The notes under the pieces: model-generated
Databases searched by the model: none
What the model saw: the letters and a program-made list of their open reading frames with translations, nothing else
What the model was told of the DNA's origin: nothing
Translations under genes and position numbers: made by a program
In this document: positions 35,380 through 47,650 of the stretch, one piece after another
Layout: each line of letters opens with the position of its first letter
Position numbering within the stretch: position 1 is the first letter of the stretch
Source of the DNA: Symmetrospora coprosmae
Lineage: Eukaryota; Basidiomycota; Cystobasidiomycetes; Symmetrosporaceae
Reading direction: 5' to 3'
NCBI GenBank assembly: GCA_008802785.1
Contig: VUYT01000046.1
Span: 28,593-92,592 of the forward strand
Length of the DNA stretch: 64,000 nt

Positions 35380-38300
35380 ATGGAGACCGCCTCTTCCATC
35401 GTATCGAAGCATCTTGCCTGCGCTCCAGTCACTGCTCTCGCATTCGCATCAAACGATGTCCTGCTCGTTGGCCAGGGAACCCGTCTGAAGATCTTCCGCC
35501 TTGGGGCGCGCTCGGCTGTCGAGCGGGACGGGTCGTCGCGTCCAGCCTTCGACGAAAAGCTTCTACACATCAATCGAATTCACGCCTTCGTAGTCCACGG
35601 CTGCAGTCAGCGAGACGTCGACGCTGCAGCTTGCTTTGACGTCCTTGTCCTGGGCGGCAAAGAGGTATTCCTTGTTGATGTCGAGGTCTCCCAAGGGTGA
35701 GGCGAACGCTTCGCCCTCGCGCTACCAAGATGACTGAACTCGCTCGATGATCACACCAGACATGTATCCGTGCGCGTACGAGCATCCTGGACTAGCAGCG
35801 ACTGGGTGCTGGCCGGCTGCTTTTTGCGAGTTAGTCGAACGCGACTCGGACAACCTCCGGACGCCCGAAGAGAAAGCCATCGCGCTCGCTGACATGGCTG
35901 CCTGAGCCCCATCCTTAGCACTCTGAAATCCTCCTAGTCACCTCCCATAACACTGTCCAGCGCCTACGGCGCAGTCTCAGCGAGAAGCACGAGCTCGCTC
36001 ACGCGGGATGCTCGGACGCGCTCGAAGACTTCCTTTTCGTGTCAGAGATGCACTGCATCGAGCGTCCACTCCTTTGGTCCGCGTGCTTCTCGTCTACGGT
36101 ATACGAAAACGAACGGGACGTTTTGATCGCCGCTGGAACCATCATGAACGAGATTTTAATCTGGCGGCCTTTCACCAGCGACAGCGGGCCTGTTGAGCTC
36201 GAGCGGCGGCTTGTGGGACACACAGTGAGGTACCCGCAGAGACTTGAGAGCTGAGCTATGATTCTGGCTGACCATTGCTACAGGGCTCGGTCTTCTTTGT
36301 CACCTTCGCGCCTGGCGGCGCACCAGATCTGGGACGCCGCTTGGCTTCTGGCTCAGATGACCGCGATGTCCGCATATGGCACTGGCAAGATGACAGCAAG
36401 GAGTCGTGAGTATCTGAGTCCGCTTGAGGCAAGCCTTGTCTAAACTGACTATACTTTGCCACCTTTATCTTCAGAGCTAGATCGACTATTCTCAGGGGCC
36501 ACACACATCGGCCGTGGCGCGCAGTCTGGTCAAGCACCGGTGACCGTCTTGCAACTGTCGGCGAAGTGAGTTCTGGCTCAATGACACAGCCTTCAAGCTA
36601 GCCTACCCAGGCGCTAAGTTTCCAGCACCCCGGTCACCCTACGATCAGGATCTCCGTTGTCTACTCTGGGATGCAACCGTGAAAGCGGGAACTGCTGTCG
36701 CACTGGCAAAACCGCTCGTGAGCCACAGAACGCATGAAGGCAAGAACATATGGAGTGTCGCGTTATCGCCGGACAGTACGCTGCTGGTTAGTTTGAGCAT
36801 TCCTTTGTGCCGCAAAGCCTCGTCTTACGTCTACCGTTCCTGCACGACCAGGTCACGGGTGGATCGGATGGCGCTGTTCGGACGCTAAGCGCTACCGCGA
36901 ATCTCCCATGTGAGTCTCTGCATCTGACTTCACGTAGGCGTCGGCAGGCCTTGACGCATTGGGTTTCTCAGTCTCGACGATACTGGCCTCTGGACACATC
37001 GCCGCCTTCGATGTCAGCTCGCGGCATATCTTAGCCGTAACGAAAAAAGGGTGTGTATCTTGGCGTCCCGCCAGAAGTGCCGTGGCTGACCACATTTGCG
37101 GCTATCGACCACTAGCGAGATTTGGTATTCCGAGGTCGGGAAAAGGCAGTTCCGCTTGCTACGCCAGATGCAGCCTGTCGATCAGACCATACAGGCTTCA
37201 ATCGCGCTGCAGCCACTTGATGGAACAGATGCCATCTGGATAGCCATTCGCACGGGCTCTCTTCTGTACGGGCTAATACCGCTAGAAGGTGGCGAGCCGA
37301 GCGTCGTGGAGCACGATAGCGGAACCATCCCGCTAGTGCTGGCTGCACGCAGTATCAACGGTCAGCGGATCCACCGAAAGTGGAGTCCGTTCATATCGGC
37401 TGATACTGTCCTTTGCGGCGCCCAGGTACGCAATGCTGCGCGATGTTCGACCGGAAACGGAGCGCAGTCAGCCTCTTTGCAGCGGGAACAGGGGTGCGTC
37501 ATCTGCCCGCATGACAGTATGACAGTATTTGCGTTCAATGCATCGACTTGGAGCTGATTTGACTAGTGCATTAGTCTATCAAGCAAGTGACAACAAGTTT
37601 GCCGTTGCAGACGGACCGGCGGCCGGCACACCTCTGCTGGATCAGCGACTCGCTCCTTGTGCTCGCAGACGCCATCGCTTCGGTGTGGATCTATGCCTAT
37701 TCCGCCGACGAGGGCAGCCTGACACTGGCAGGCGAGACCCGCCTGCAGATCAAGGGGACATGGCATCTGTGCGCAGGTGCCGATACTAACACGTTTCGTG
37801 TCGGGACGGGAGATGGATGCTGGACATACAGTGTACGCGAGACAGCCGAAGGCGCATGCGTCACTGCCATCGGCGTCACAGCGCAGCATTCCGGCACAGT
37901 CAAGCAGATCCTTAAAGACGAAACAGCCACATCCCCGCTGTACCTGAGCTGCACAAACACCACGGGCACAGTCTCAGACTCTTCGGGCTCCATAGTGAGC
38001 GGGACTGTCGCATCGTCTCGAGGAATAGACCGCTTAGATGCCCCTGCCTTCCAGCTCGCGATGGTTCATCCGCCGCTCTCGTCTTCGTCCAGTCTGCAAA
38101 TGATCAAGACGCATTCAAGCTTGGAGTTCTACACCCCTACCAGGGACGGTGTGAGCTTTGCCACATGCATCTCCGTCTATCGTTCGTAGCGCTTACAAGA
38201 CTTTTTGCGCTCGTCTCGCAGCTCCAGCACCTGTCCTACCCTCTTCCGCACCCGCCTATTCTGCAGCCGGGACTGCACGGTCGCGAGATCTGGTCGATAG

Positions 38301-39600
38301 ATCTGCTCGAGTTCAACATCGGCACAATCTTATGCGCAACCAGCGCCGAAGACAATAATATCAAGATCTCCGCGATCTACAGCACGAAGGATGGCGATAA
38401 TTTCGAAACACTGTACCGCTGGCCCGACCCGGATGGCACCCTGCAAAACGTCCGCTGGGTTCGCAGTGGCATGAACGCCCTCTCGGCACTTCTCTTCGTC
38501 ACGGCGGCGAAAGAGGCACTGTACGTTCTGCGAGTCACGCTCGGGCCGGAAGGCGGTGTCGACGTGCGTATGGCGGGGCATGCCAATCCGCCGACGGCTA
38601 GGAAGCACGCTGCAAGAGTGGAGGCACGCGGAGACGAAGAGAGCAGGGTAATGACGCTCTATGTGCTGACGCTAACAAGCGAACAGCAAAATGAGCCCAA
38701 GCATGTGCTGTTGGTGGGGTACTCGGACGGAAGTCTCCGCTGGTGGATGTACCGCGAGGACACCGAAAGTTTCACACTTCTGCATCGCACGGGATGGCAC
38801 GACCGATGCGTGCTAGCTGTGCGGTTGTTCCGCGTCGGCAAGGGCGCCGGGACCGATGGCGATGCTATCTTTGCTGCCAGCGGGGCGACTGACGGACAGT
38901 GAGTTGGCTATCGCCAGTGTGGACGGAGCTGACCCCGGCTGAGGACTCGCATGGTCGCAGCATCGCGATCTGGCGGCTGGACGGCAAGTGCGAGGTGCCG
39001 CTTGAGCCACTCTGGGTGTCGAAGGCTGTGCATCAGTCCGGTGTCAACTGCATGGACGTGCAGAGCGGCGAAAGTGAGTATTTCCTCCTGATCTTGCTCT
39101 TGCAATTTCCCGCGGTCTCTGACACACCCGTTGTGCTCGCAGATGGTGCCTTCTACCTTGTTTCGGGCGGGGATGACAACAGCATCGTGTTCCAGCACTT
39201 GCGCTTCACTAGCGATGGTGATCAAGTCGACCTAATTAGCCACGCAGCCGTTGCAGCAGCTCACTCGTCCTCGGTCAAAGGTGAGCTATGCTGTACGAGA
39301 GAGGGCGCGACAGGACCAAGCAGCGACGAGTATCGCGCTAACTTGTGAGCTGTGAATTCGTGGGCTGTGCACACGGAATCAGGCATCGCTTTCGTGGCTC
39401 CCGGGACCTTCGTCAGCACGTCTACGGATCAGAGGTGCACTCTCTGGCGGCATAATGCGACCACGCAGGCGCTTGACAAATTCAGCTTTGTCATGACGGA
39501 GGTGGCCGACGTTGCAGATCTTGCGGTGACGAGACGGGCGACCGAGCCGGCCTGGATAGGTGTCTGCGGGCTGGGACTGCAGTTGCTGCAAGTAGAGTAG
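35380..39600 (+). CDS. WDR6 / RTT10 WD40 protein (tRNA 2'-O-methylation partner)
   Basis: WD40 protein of the WDR6/Rtt10 family; in yeast Rtt10 partners Trm7 in 2'-O-methylation of the tRNA anticodon loop. Fifteen exons: 35380-35696, 35760-35829, 35919-36224, 36284-36405, 36475-36565, 36649-36786, 36852-36909, 36972-37050, 37116-37360, 37426-37493, 37611-38150, 38222-38898, 38961-39073, 39143-39280, 39383-39600, about 1059 residues, normal for the family. Diagnostic blocks: ILLVTSHNTVQRLRR, VLIAAGTIMNEILIWRP, then GHTGSVFFVTFAPGG and RRLASGSDDRDVRIWHW, GDRLATVGEDLRCLLWD, KNIWSVALSPDSTLLVTGGSDGAVR in the first propeller half; LHGREIWSIDLLEF, ATDGHIAIWRLDG and FVSTSTDQRCTLW in the second. Exon 8 could start 24 nt earlier, but that would need a 38-nt intron, so I prefer the 62-nt one. 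Confidence 0.88.
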
Positions 39601-39847
39601 CTTGGTATCTCTGGATAGGCAGGCTTCCGCAACAGGCACGGTCGCAATGCGAAGAGCGTTCTGCTCATCATGCCACGGGGCAGTCTTGGATCCTCCTCGT
39701 CCTCGCACGTAATGTCACGCGCAAGCGTCGCGGATGTCACGTTCACGGATGTCTCGTTCAGTCAAGCTCCTTGCATTGCTGATCTGCCGTCAACAGTGTT
39801 ACAGAACACGAGAGAATGTAAATGGTAGCGGGAGCGAGAGGAGCCGT

Positions 39848-40838
<991 letters not shown>

Positions 40839-41139
40839 GGTGGCTGGCAGCGGGGAGGAGCAGCGACTCTCTCAGCTCAATGTACAGGTTGTGACTGCGT
40901 ACGTGCGTGCTGTTGCCCCCTCACCTGTTGTGTGATGTGGATGTGCTCGAGGAGGGGGAGGGTCCTCTGCCCGTCCTGCACGCTCTCCTCCCCTCTCCCC
41001 TCCCTCCGCGAAGGCGATCGGGGGTCAAAATTCGAGGGGCAGACTGCGCGCGAGAGAGCGCCGGCGGGCCACAGCAGCAGGAACAGCTCGACCGGGAGAC
41101 GCCGGCAATCCACCTTACTCTAGCCACAGCAAGCACATC
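40839..41139. promoter_or_regulatory. Shared promoter of divergent RPS23 and RPS26
   Basis: The two start codons are 301 bp apart on opposite strands. The stretch is rich in C/T and G/A tracts (about 40950-41050). A shared bidirectional promoter co-regulating two 40S proteins is the simplest reading; no specific binding site was recognised. Confidence 0.55.
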
Positions 41140-42441
41140 ATGACGTGAGTAGCAAGTATTGTAGCAGCTGCGATTGCATTGCTGCACGAATGCTGACCGG
41201 GTCCGCTGCTGCTTCTCCCTTCTTTTCTCATGCGCCCGGTGTGACACGCCCGTGCCGACAACGTGCATGCACCGACACACCCGGCCCACCATGACATCTA
41301 CGCGCAACTCGACTGCGCTGCCATGCACTTTCCGCTCCCGCACGGGATTCTGCGCACGCCTGTGCTCGCACGCCTCTCCTGTGACACGCACGCTCGACCG
41401 GCCTTGTGCATTTGCACTGGCTGCAATATGATATCCACGACCGCTTCGACAACGCTATGCGGCCGCGGCCCGCTTTCAATGCGTCCACTCGCGATACATG
41501 CACACGACGATGCACTCGTCGCATACCACTCTGCTGCAACCCCGCCTGCACGCATACCCAGTTTCAAGCGCAGAAACGGAGGCCGTAACCTCAAGGGACG
41601 AGGACACAACTCGTTCCTCCGATGCTCAAACTGCTCGCGATGTGTCCCCAAGGACAAGGCCATCAAGAGGTGAATAGATCTGCATGCTGGCGTGGACAGG
41701 TCCGCAGAACATGGCTTGGCAAGCTGGCTGGTTGGCAATATGGGCGGGTAGCAGGAGCGGAAGGACTGGCAGGAGCTAGCGACGGCGACGCAGCAACGCC
41801 AATGCTCCAATGGCGGAGCAGAGGCATCAGACGTGCTACATCAGCAGGTCGTGTTATGAGGGGCGGGTGTGCCGGGCGTGCGGGCAATATCCGCGACTCA
41901 CCATGCCGTTACGCTCTACAGACAGCAGGAAGGAAGAAGCCTCTGCGACCAGCCAGCCATGCCATGCCAGCTGGCGGGCACAGGACGAGACTGGAGGAGA
42001 TCCGAGAGCTAGGTGCTGAGGCTCTGTTCACCCCACCAGATTCACCGTCCGCAACATGGTCGAGTCCGCCGCCATCCGTGATATCTCCGAGGCATCTGTC
42101 TACCAGGGTTCGTCTACGCGCGTCATTCTTGGCTACATAGATGAAAGCTGACGTTGGTCGACTCACACAGAGTACGTCCTCCCCAAACTCTACATCAAGG
42201 TCGTCTACTGCGTCTCCTGCGCCATCCACTCGCACGTCGTCCGTGTCCGATCTCGCGAGGGCCGAAGGAACCGTGCACCTCCTCCGCGTGTGCGCTTCAA
42301 CAAGGGTGTGTTCCTAGGCCACTCCCTGGTCGCGTGATGCTGCGCAACATCTGACTCGCACTATTCCCTCCAGACGGCAAGAAGATTGCCCCCACCGTGC
42401 AGGGCGCCGTCGCGGCTGCCGGTGGTGCCCGAGGCATCTAA
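41140..42441 (+). CDS. RPS26: 40S ribosomal protein S26 (eS26)
   Basis: Eukaryote-specific 40S protein at the mRNA exit channel. Exons 41140-41144, 41562-41669, 42040-42107, 42171-42305 and 42374-42441, about 127 residues. The first coding exon is only 5 nt (ATGAC) before a GTGAGT donor; spliced to 41562 it gives [11 protein letters not shown], the normal family start. Zinc-binding cysteines are in CSNCSRC and CVSC. Other blocks: [58 protein letters not shown]. Introns 1 and 2 are 417 and 370 nt, much longer than the local norm, a common trait of ribosomal protein genes. Confidence 0.96.
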
Positions 42442-42678
42442 GCCCCTTGTTTGAGCACTCTTCTCTTCTCTCTCGTTGTGCCGAATCAGCGTCTACCAAG
42501 CGTTGTAACGGAGGCAGAAAAGCAAGGCCAGACACCAGGGCTGCAATGATCGGATGTGTTCCTTGCTCTGACTTCAAGCGCATGGCCAGGTCAAGCATTG
42601 GCTCACAATTCTGGAACGGATACATTGACGCGTTATGCGCGTCTGCCCGGGAGGGCGGCTGGAATCTCGACATGCAGA

Positions 42679-45600
42679 CTATCTCGAGTTCCTGAATCCA
42701 CCCCTGACCTTTGCGAACCTCCTCTTGAGCTTCTCAACTGGGGTCTCCTTTGGCACCGCCGGCTCATCGTCTGCGTCCTCCTCGGCCTCGCTTGCCTTTG
42801 CAGTCTTCGGGCTCGACTTCTTCTTGCCATCCTTGCCCTTCTTTGACGAGCTTGCCTTCTTGCCGTCCTTCTTGCCCTTCTTTGCACCCTCGCTGTCCTT
42901 AGACGGCTTTGACTTTGGCTTTGGGGCGGGCGCGTCCGCTTCCTCCTCAGCTGCCGTCTCATCGTCGTCCGCGACATCGGCGCTTGATGCTTTGGACCGT
43001 GCCTTGGGCGCCTTGGGCGTCAATGCATCTGCATTGGCCGCAACGGGGGCCGACATGCCATGCTCGCCCGCGGGAGGCGTGTGCATGTTCTTAGCGGGCG
43101 GCGGTGGGCCCGTCGGGTGGTAGTCGTCGTCCTCCGCGCCACCAGTGCCATTGGACTCTTCGTCGTCGTCGCCCTGCTTGGCTGCTCGCTTGAACCGAAC
43201 CATGCGGGTCAGGCGGAGGCGTTCGGGTGCCGCTTCGGTCGCGTCTGGCTCGGTGGGTGCAGGCGATTCAGGGGCAGCGGGGGGCTTCTTGGTGTGGTGG
43301 TGGTGCTTTGGGTCGTGGCAGGGCTCCTTTTTGTCGTGATCCTTGCTGGAATGGACATGGTCTGGGTTCCGCCTGTCGAAGGCGCGCTGTCGAAGCATGG
43401 CGGGGCGGCCGGTCTTCGTTGCCGGCGGAATGGCCTCGGCCGGCTCGTCGCTATCGGCGACGTCGCGCTGGCCTAGCAGTGCTTTGGCGGGGGAGTTGGC
43501 ATTGTGCAACGGAGCGGCAGGCGCTGGCGCGGCCCCTGCAGCTGCCACCCTGGAGCTAGCGCCAGAGCCGTCAGAGTAGACAGTGTCCTGTGACCAATTC
43601 GAAGGCGGGTGAGGCACGCCACCCGTGTGACCGCTGCTGCTCGAGCCAGCATCCCCAGCCTGCTTGTGCGGATCGAGGCGGATGTTGCCGACGCCGTCAA
43701 AGACGCCATCGTCCTTGTTGGCCTTTGCATCTGGGCTCGAGCTCGATTCGGGTTGCAGTTTTAGCTGGCGTCGCTGTCGGAGCAGGCGATTGCGATTGCG
43801 TAGAGGAATAGGAGGAGGGGCCACACCTTCGACAGAAGGTGCGCTGCTGGGCGCGGGTGCCGAGGACGAAGCTGCTGAACCGTCCTGTGGCTCAGCATCA
43901 GCACCACTGCTGGCCTTGCCGCCGCTGTTCTCGTTGTATCTCGTGTCCTGCGACCACCCAGAGTAAGGCGTCGGGGCGGGTCGCTTGCCCGACACAGCCT
44001 TGACTGCGGGGATCTGGTCGGCTGCGAAGGCGCCAAAGGTCGGAAGCGGATCACTCGCGGCTGACGGAGGCGTCGGAAGGCTCTGCAGCGCGGCGGACGG
44101 GAGAGGAGTCGTCGACCAAGCAGAGACGAAGCTGGCTGCTGGGGAGATGGTCGTAGGTTGCGACAGTGGCAGAGGCGCATCGGCGTATGCGTACTGCTGA
44201 AGGTACGGTGCTACATTGGGTGCCAAAGGCTGCAGATGCGAGTCGCGAGACTGCTCCGAGACCTCGTTTCCGAGCGCATCGTCAGCGGCTGGAAGGGCTT
44301 GTGGCTGGGCTGGAGGACTGAGGAGAGAGTCGCGCTTCTGCACCGGCTGAGGCTGAGGCTGGTCCGAGGCGGCCGGAGCTTCTGGCGCGGCCGCCGAAGA
44401 CGCAGGAGGTGCGGCGGCGCTCGATGTAGAAGTGGCCGTAGCGGGTGCTGGTACGTTGGACGTGTAGAATGCCACGTCCGTTGGGCCGACCTCTCGTGTG
44501 GGGTCCGCAGTGAGCGGTGGTGCCAGGTACGTCATGGCGTTGAAGGTACTCGAGGGCGCCACGCCGGTAGTAGTTGCGCTGGCGGGCGCACTTGGCATCG
44601 GCGCCCAGCTTGACAGTGTCGACACTTCGGCTGCCGCAGCCTCGGAAGCCGTGGCCGCCTGTCCATCGGCTGCGACCTGGGCGTCGGCAAGAGGCGCCAC
44701 GGCCGGGACAGCAGGGGCGTCATCGGTCGCATCGAGGGCGGCGCCTGCGACGGGAGCATCGAATGCTGTCCGCGCCACGCCGGCGGGAGTGAGGCTGGCA
44801 GCATCGGCCGAGCTAGACCCAGGCACGGCAGCGAGGACCTTGCCCGTATTGGGCGTGAACAAGCCGAGGCTCTGCAGCTGCTGTTGTGCGGCTGTCGAGT
44901 AGCCGGCGGCCTGCTGCTGCCATTGTGCAAGGAGGTCGTTCGTGGATGCAGCGCCGAGAGGAGGGAGCGCAACGCTGGGGACACCAGGCGCGGCGCCCTG
45001 CAGTTGGCTGATGAGGTCGCTCAGCGCTGGCGGGAGACCGGCCTGGACGGGTTGGGTGATGCCCTGCGCCTGCTGCGCGAGCTGCTGGCCAGACGGAAGA
45101 GCGCCAGCATTATTCAGGGCATTGCTGGCTGCAGTGAGAGCTTGCCCTCCAGCCTGGAGTGCAGGGGTAAGGGCCTGATTGGCCCCGACGAAAGCGCCTC
45201 CAGCTCCGGAGGGGATGGCGGCAGCGACGGAAGGTAGCTGGTGTCCCTGCGCATTGTTTGGTAGAAGACCACCGAGCGCCTGAACAGCCTGTGCGTACTG
45301 CGCGGCAGCGAGATTGGCCGCCTGAGTCGTTGCGTCATTGGCAGCATTGAGACCGTTGTTAGCTGCGTTAGCCGCGCCAGAGATGGACGGGTCCGGCACG
45401 GCGCCCTGCGCATTACTCGGGGCGTTCGCTGCGTCCGGTAGAGGGACATTGACGGACTGGAGGAGCTGTTGAAGCTGTTGAATCTGTGTCGCTTGCGCTG
45501 TGAGAGCCTGCTGGAGGTTCGCAAGGCCGAGTGAAGATGTGAGGCCACCTAGCGTACCTGACAGACCTGCAAGCGGAGTGCCGGCAGTCAGGCCACCGAC

Positions 45601-46483
45601 GGTGCCCTGCACAGTATTGAGCGTGTTGCCGAGCTGTCCTTCGAGGCCATTGACAGTGCCCTGGACCGTGTTTAGTGTGGTACCCAGCTGGCCCTGAAGG
45701 CCGCCAAGGAGTCCGTTGACCTGACCAGTCAGGCCGCTGAGACCGAGGCCCTGTCCCTGGCTCTGTGCGCCGCCCAAGAGATTCTGCAGTCCAGCCGCCT
45801 GGCCGACCTGTCCGACGAGGGGACCAGCCACGGGCAGGCCGTTCAGCAGGCCGAGACCGAGACCTTGGCCCCCGGCTGCTCCGGCAAGCCCGCCGAGCTG
45901 ACCCTGAAGGCCTGCGACGGTGTTGGTGAGCCCACCTAGCCCGAGTCCGCCTGCTCCAGCACCGAGGTTGCCCAGACCTAGACCGGAGAGCTGCGAAGTG
46001 GCCTGTCCAGCCAGAGCAGATGGGTCGAGGCCGAGGCCATTGAGTGGGAGAGGAGGGAGGCCAAGTCCGAGGCCGCCGAGTCCGGGTAGCTGTCTGCGTT
46101 CGTGACTGTGACCATTACCGCCGGTGGCTGCGGGGATGTGGGGCATCAGCTCGGCCGCAAAGACACTCGGAGCTACGCCAGCCATCGGGCTCACCTTGCT
46201 CTCGCTTGCTGTCATACTTTCCGCTCGCCCTTCTTGGGGCAAGAGGCGAGCCGCCGGCACCTCCGAACCTCTCTACGCCTCTTGCGCGAGGACTGAGCGT
46301 CGCATCGGGCTCGGGGCTTCGGAGCTGCGGGGTGCCCTCGCCAGTCTCGAGGTACTGGCCGGAACCGCTGGCGTGGCGGGTCGATGCGCTGCCGCTTCCG
46401 CCAGGGAAGGGCGCCGCATTGATGGTCGGACTCGAGGCGGCGATGGTGAGTGCCGAGAGGACGATGGCGGGGGTGACCTTCAT
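42679..46483 (-). CDS. Large repetitive secreted protein, unknown function
   Basis: Two exons, 46483-46195 and 46127-42679 (67-nt intron, GTGAGC donor), about 1245 residues. The start MKVTPAIVLSALTIAASSPTINA is a good signal peptide. The mature N-terminal third is Gly/Leu/Ala/Gln-rich with imperfect repeats built on GLQGQLG and LNTVQGTV, likely amphipathic. The middle is Ala/Pro/Ser-rich. Two copies of a WSQDTxY-containing unit (GWSQDTRYNENSGG and NWSQDTVYSDGSG) follow. Further on is a His-rich patch (DPKHHHHTKK) and a Lys/Asp/Glu-rich tail ending near VEKLKRRFAKVRGGF. Several dibasic pairs (ERRQ, QKRD, SGKRP, RQRRQ) could be Kex2 cut sites. I recognise no family; a cell-wall, surface-active or effector-precursor role is speculation. 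Codon use looks like its neighbours. Confidence 0.75.
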
Positions 46484-47650
46484 TGTGGAAAGATGGATTG
46501 GTTTCGGGTAGGGGAGTGCCTTTGAAGCGACAGAGACCTGTACTGTCTGACTAGCAGATGTTGAGAGTTGACCAGCAACTCGTGTGCGTGTGGGCCTGTG
46601 CGCGGCAGGGGACGGGTAGATGTGTCGGAGAGGATGGGCAGCACCAGGCTTTAGCGGGAAAATGGCAGACGACAATGAAGGTGGAGGTGGAAAGGGACGA
46701 GAAAGATGAGAGGGACGTATCACTTAAGAGGGCTGTCAGATCTGGTTCGCGCGCGCAGAAAGTGCCCGCAGCAGGGCCGGTCTCTGTTGATTGCGATGCG
46801 GCCTGGCTGAAAAGTGGCAGCGCGGACACGCTCTCGGACGATGGCTGGACAGGAACAATAACGGGCCCATCGGGATCCGACTCGATGCACGCTTTCAACG
46901 TCAACGTCTGCGTACGTGTCAGCTGTCGGTATCGCATCGCAGCTCTCTGTGCGCGTCCAGACCACCTGGTTAGTCAGTCACTTGGCTGTCGCGCGTCACG
47001 CGTAACTGGATGACCATCGTGATCGTGTATTGAGCAGCTGCAGATGTATGCGGCGCATTCATGTATGCTATCTCAGCGTGTGCAGACTGGACCTGAATGG
47101 TTTCGCTGTGCCGGCAAGGAGAGCTGAGCGTCCTCTCCTTCTCTGAGAGGTACGACGACGACAGCGGGGAAGAGAGCGAGGCAGGCCCTTTCCATCGTCC
47201 ATATTCCTCATCGGATCTGAACAGTCGCGCCAGTACTAGCCAGGGCTGTTCCGCTCTTGCTGTTCTGATACTACTGCTGTTGCTGCTGCTGCTGCTGCTG
47301 CTGCAGCTCGATACACGTCCAGGGCAGGGCAGCCAAGGGCAGTACGGAGCACCAAGGACGCCGAGGGAACAGCTGGGAGTTGCAGCACTAAGTACAGTAC
47401 AGGGCAGTCAATCCTGTGCTAGTAGCAGGGGGAAGGTGTGAACGCTCAGTCCACTACAGCGCACAACCCATCGCCTACACTGTCCAGTCTCCGCAGGACT
47501 TGTGCTAGCAACCACCGCGCGGCGGAATTCCCCCACCTCCCTCCCCTCGAGGACCGAGACTGGCCTTCGAAAGCCACGCTACGACCAGGGGCATATTCCA
47601 CACTGCGTCACTTGTGATCTTCCGAGACGGCTGCAGGAGCTGCTGCTTGC
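46484..47650. promoter_or_regulatory. Divergent upstream region, secreted protein / KIN1
   Basis: About 1.17 kb between opposite start codons, the longest shared upstream region in the window apart from the SFP1 side. It contains a CTG microsatellite (47274-47304). No gene was seen in either strand. Confidence 0.4.
47274..47304 (+). repeat. CTG trinucleotide microsatellite
   Basis: About ten CTG units with one TTG interruption near the left end. It lies about 350 bp upstream of the KIN1 start, in non-coding sequence, and so differs from the polyglutamine-encoding runs in ATG4 (about 3604-3621) and the POM34-like gene (about 22110-22137). Confidence 0.85.

Noticed and set aside
36910-36947. 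A 38-nt intron in WDR6
   Set aside because: An acceptor 24 nt further on (intron 36910-36971, 62 nt) keeps the same frame and has normal length.
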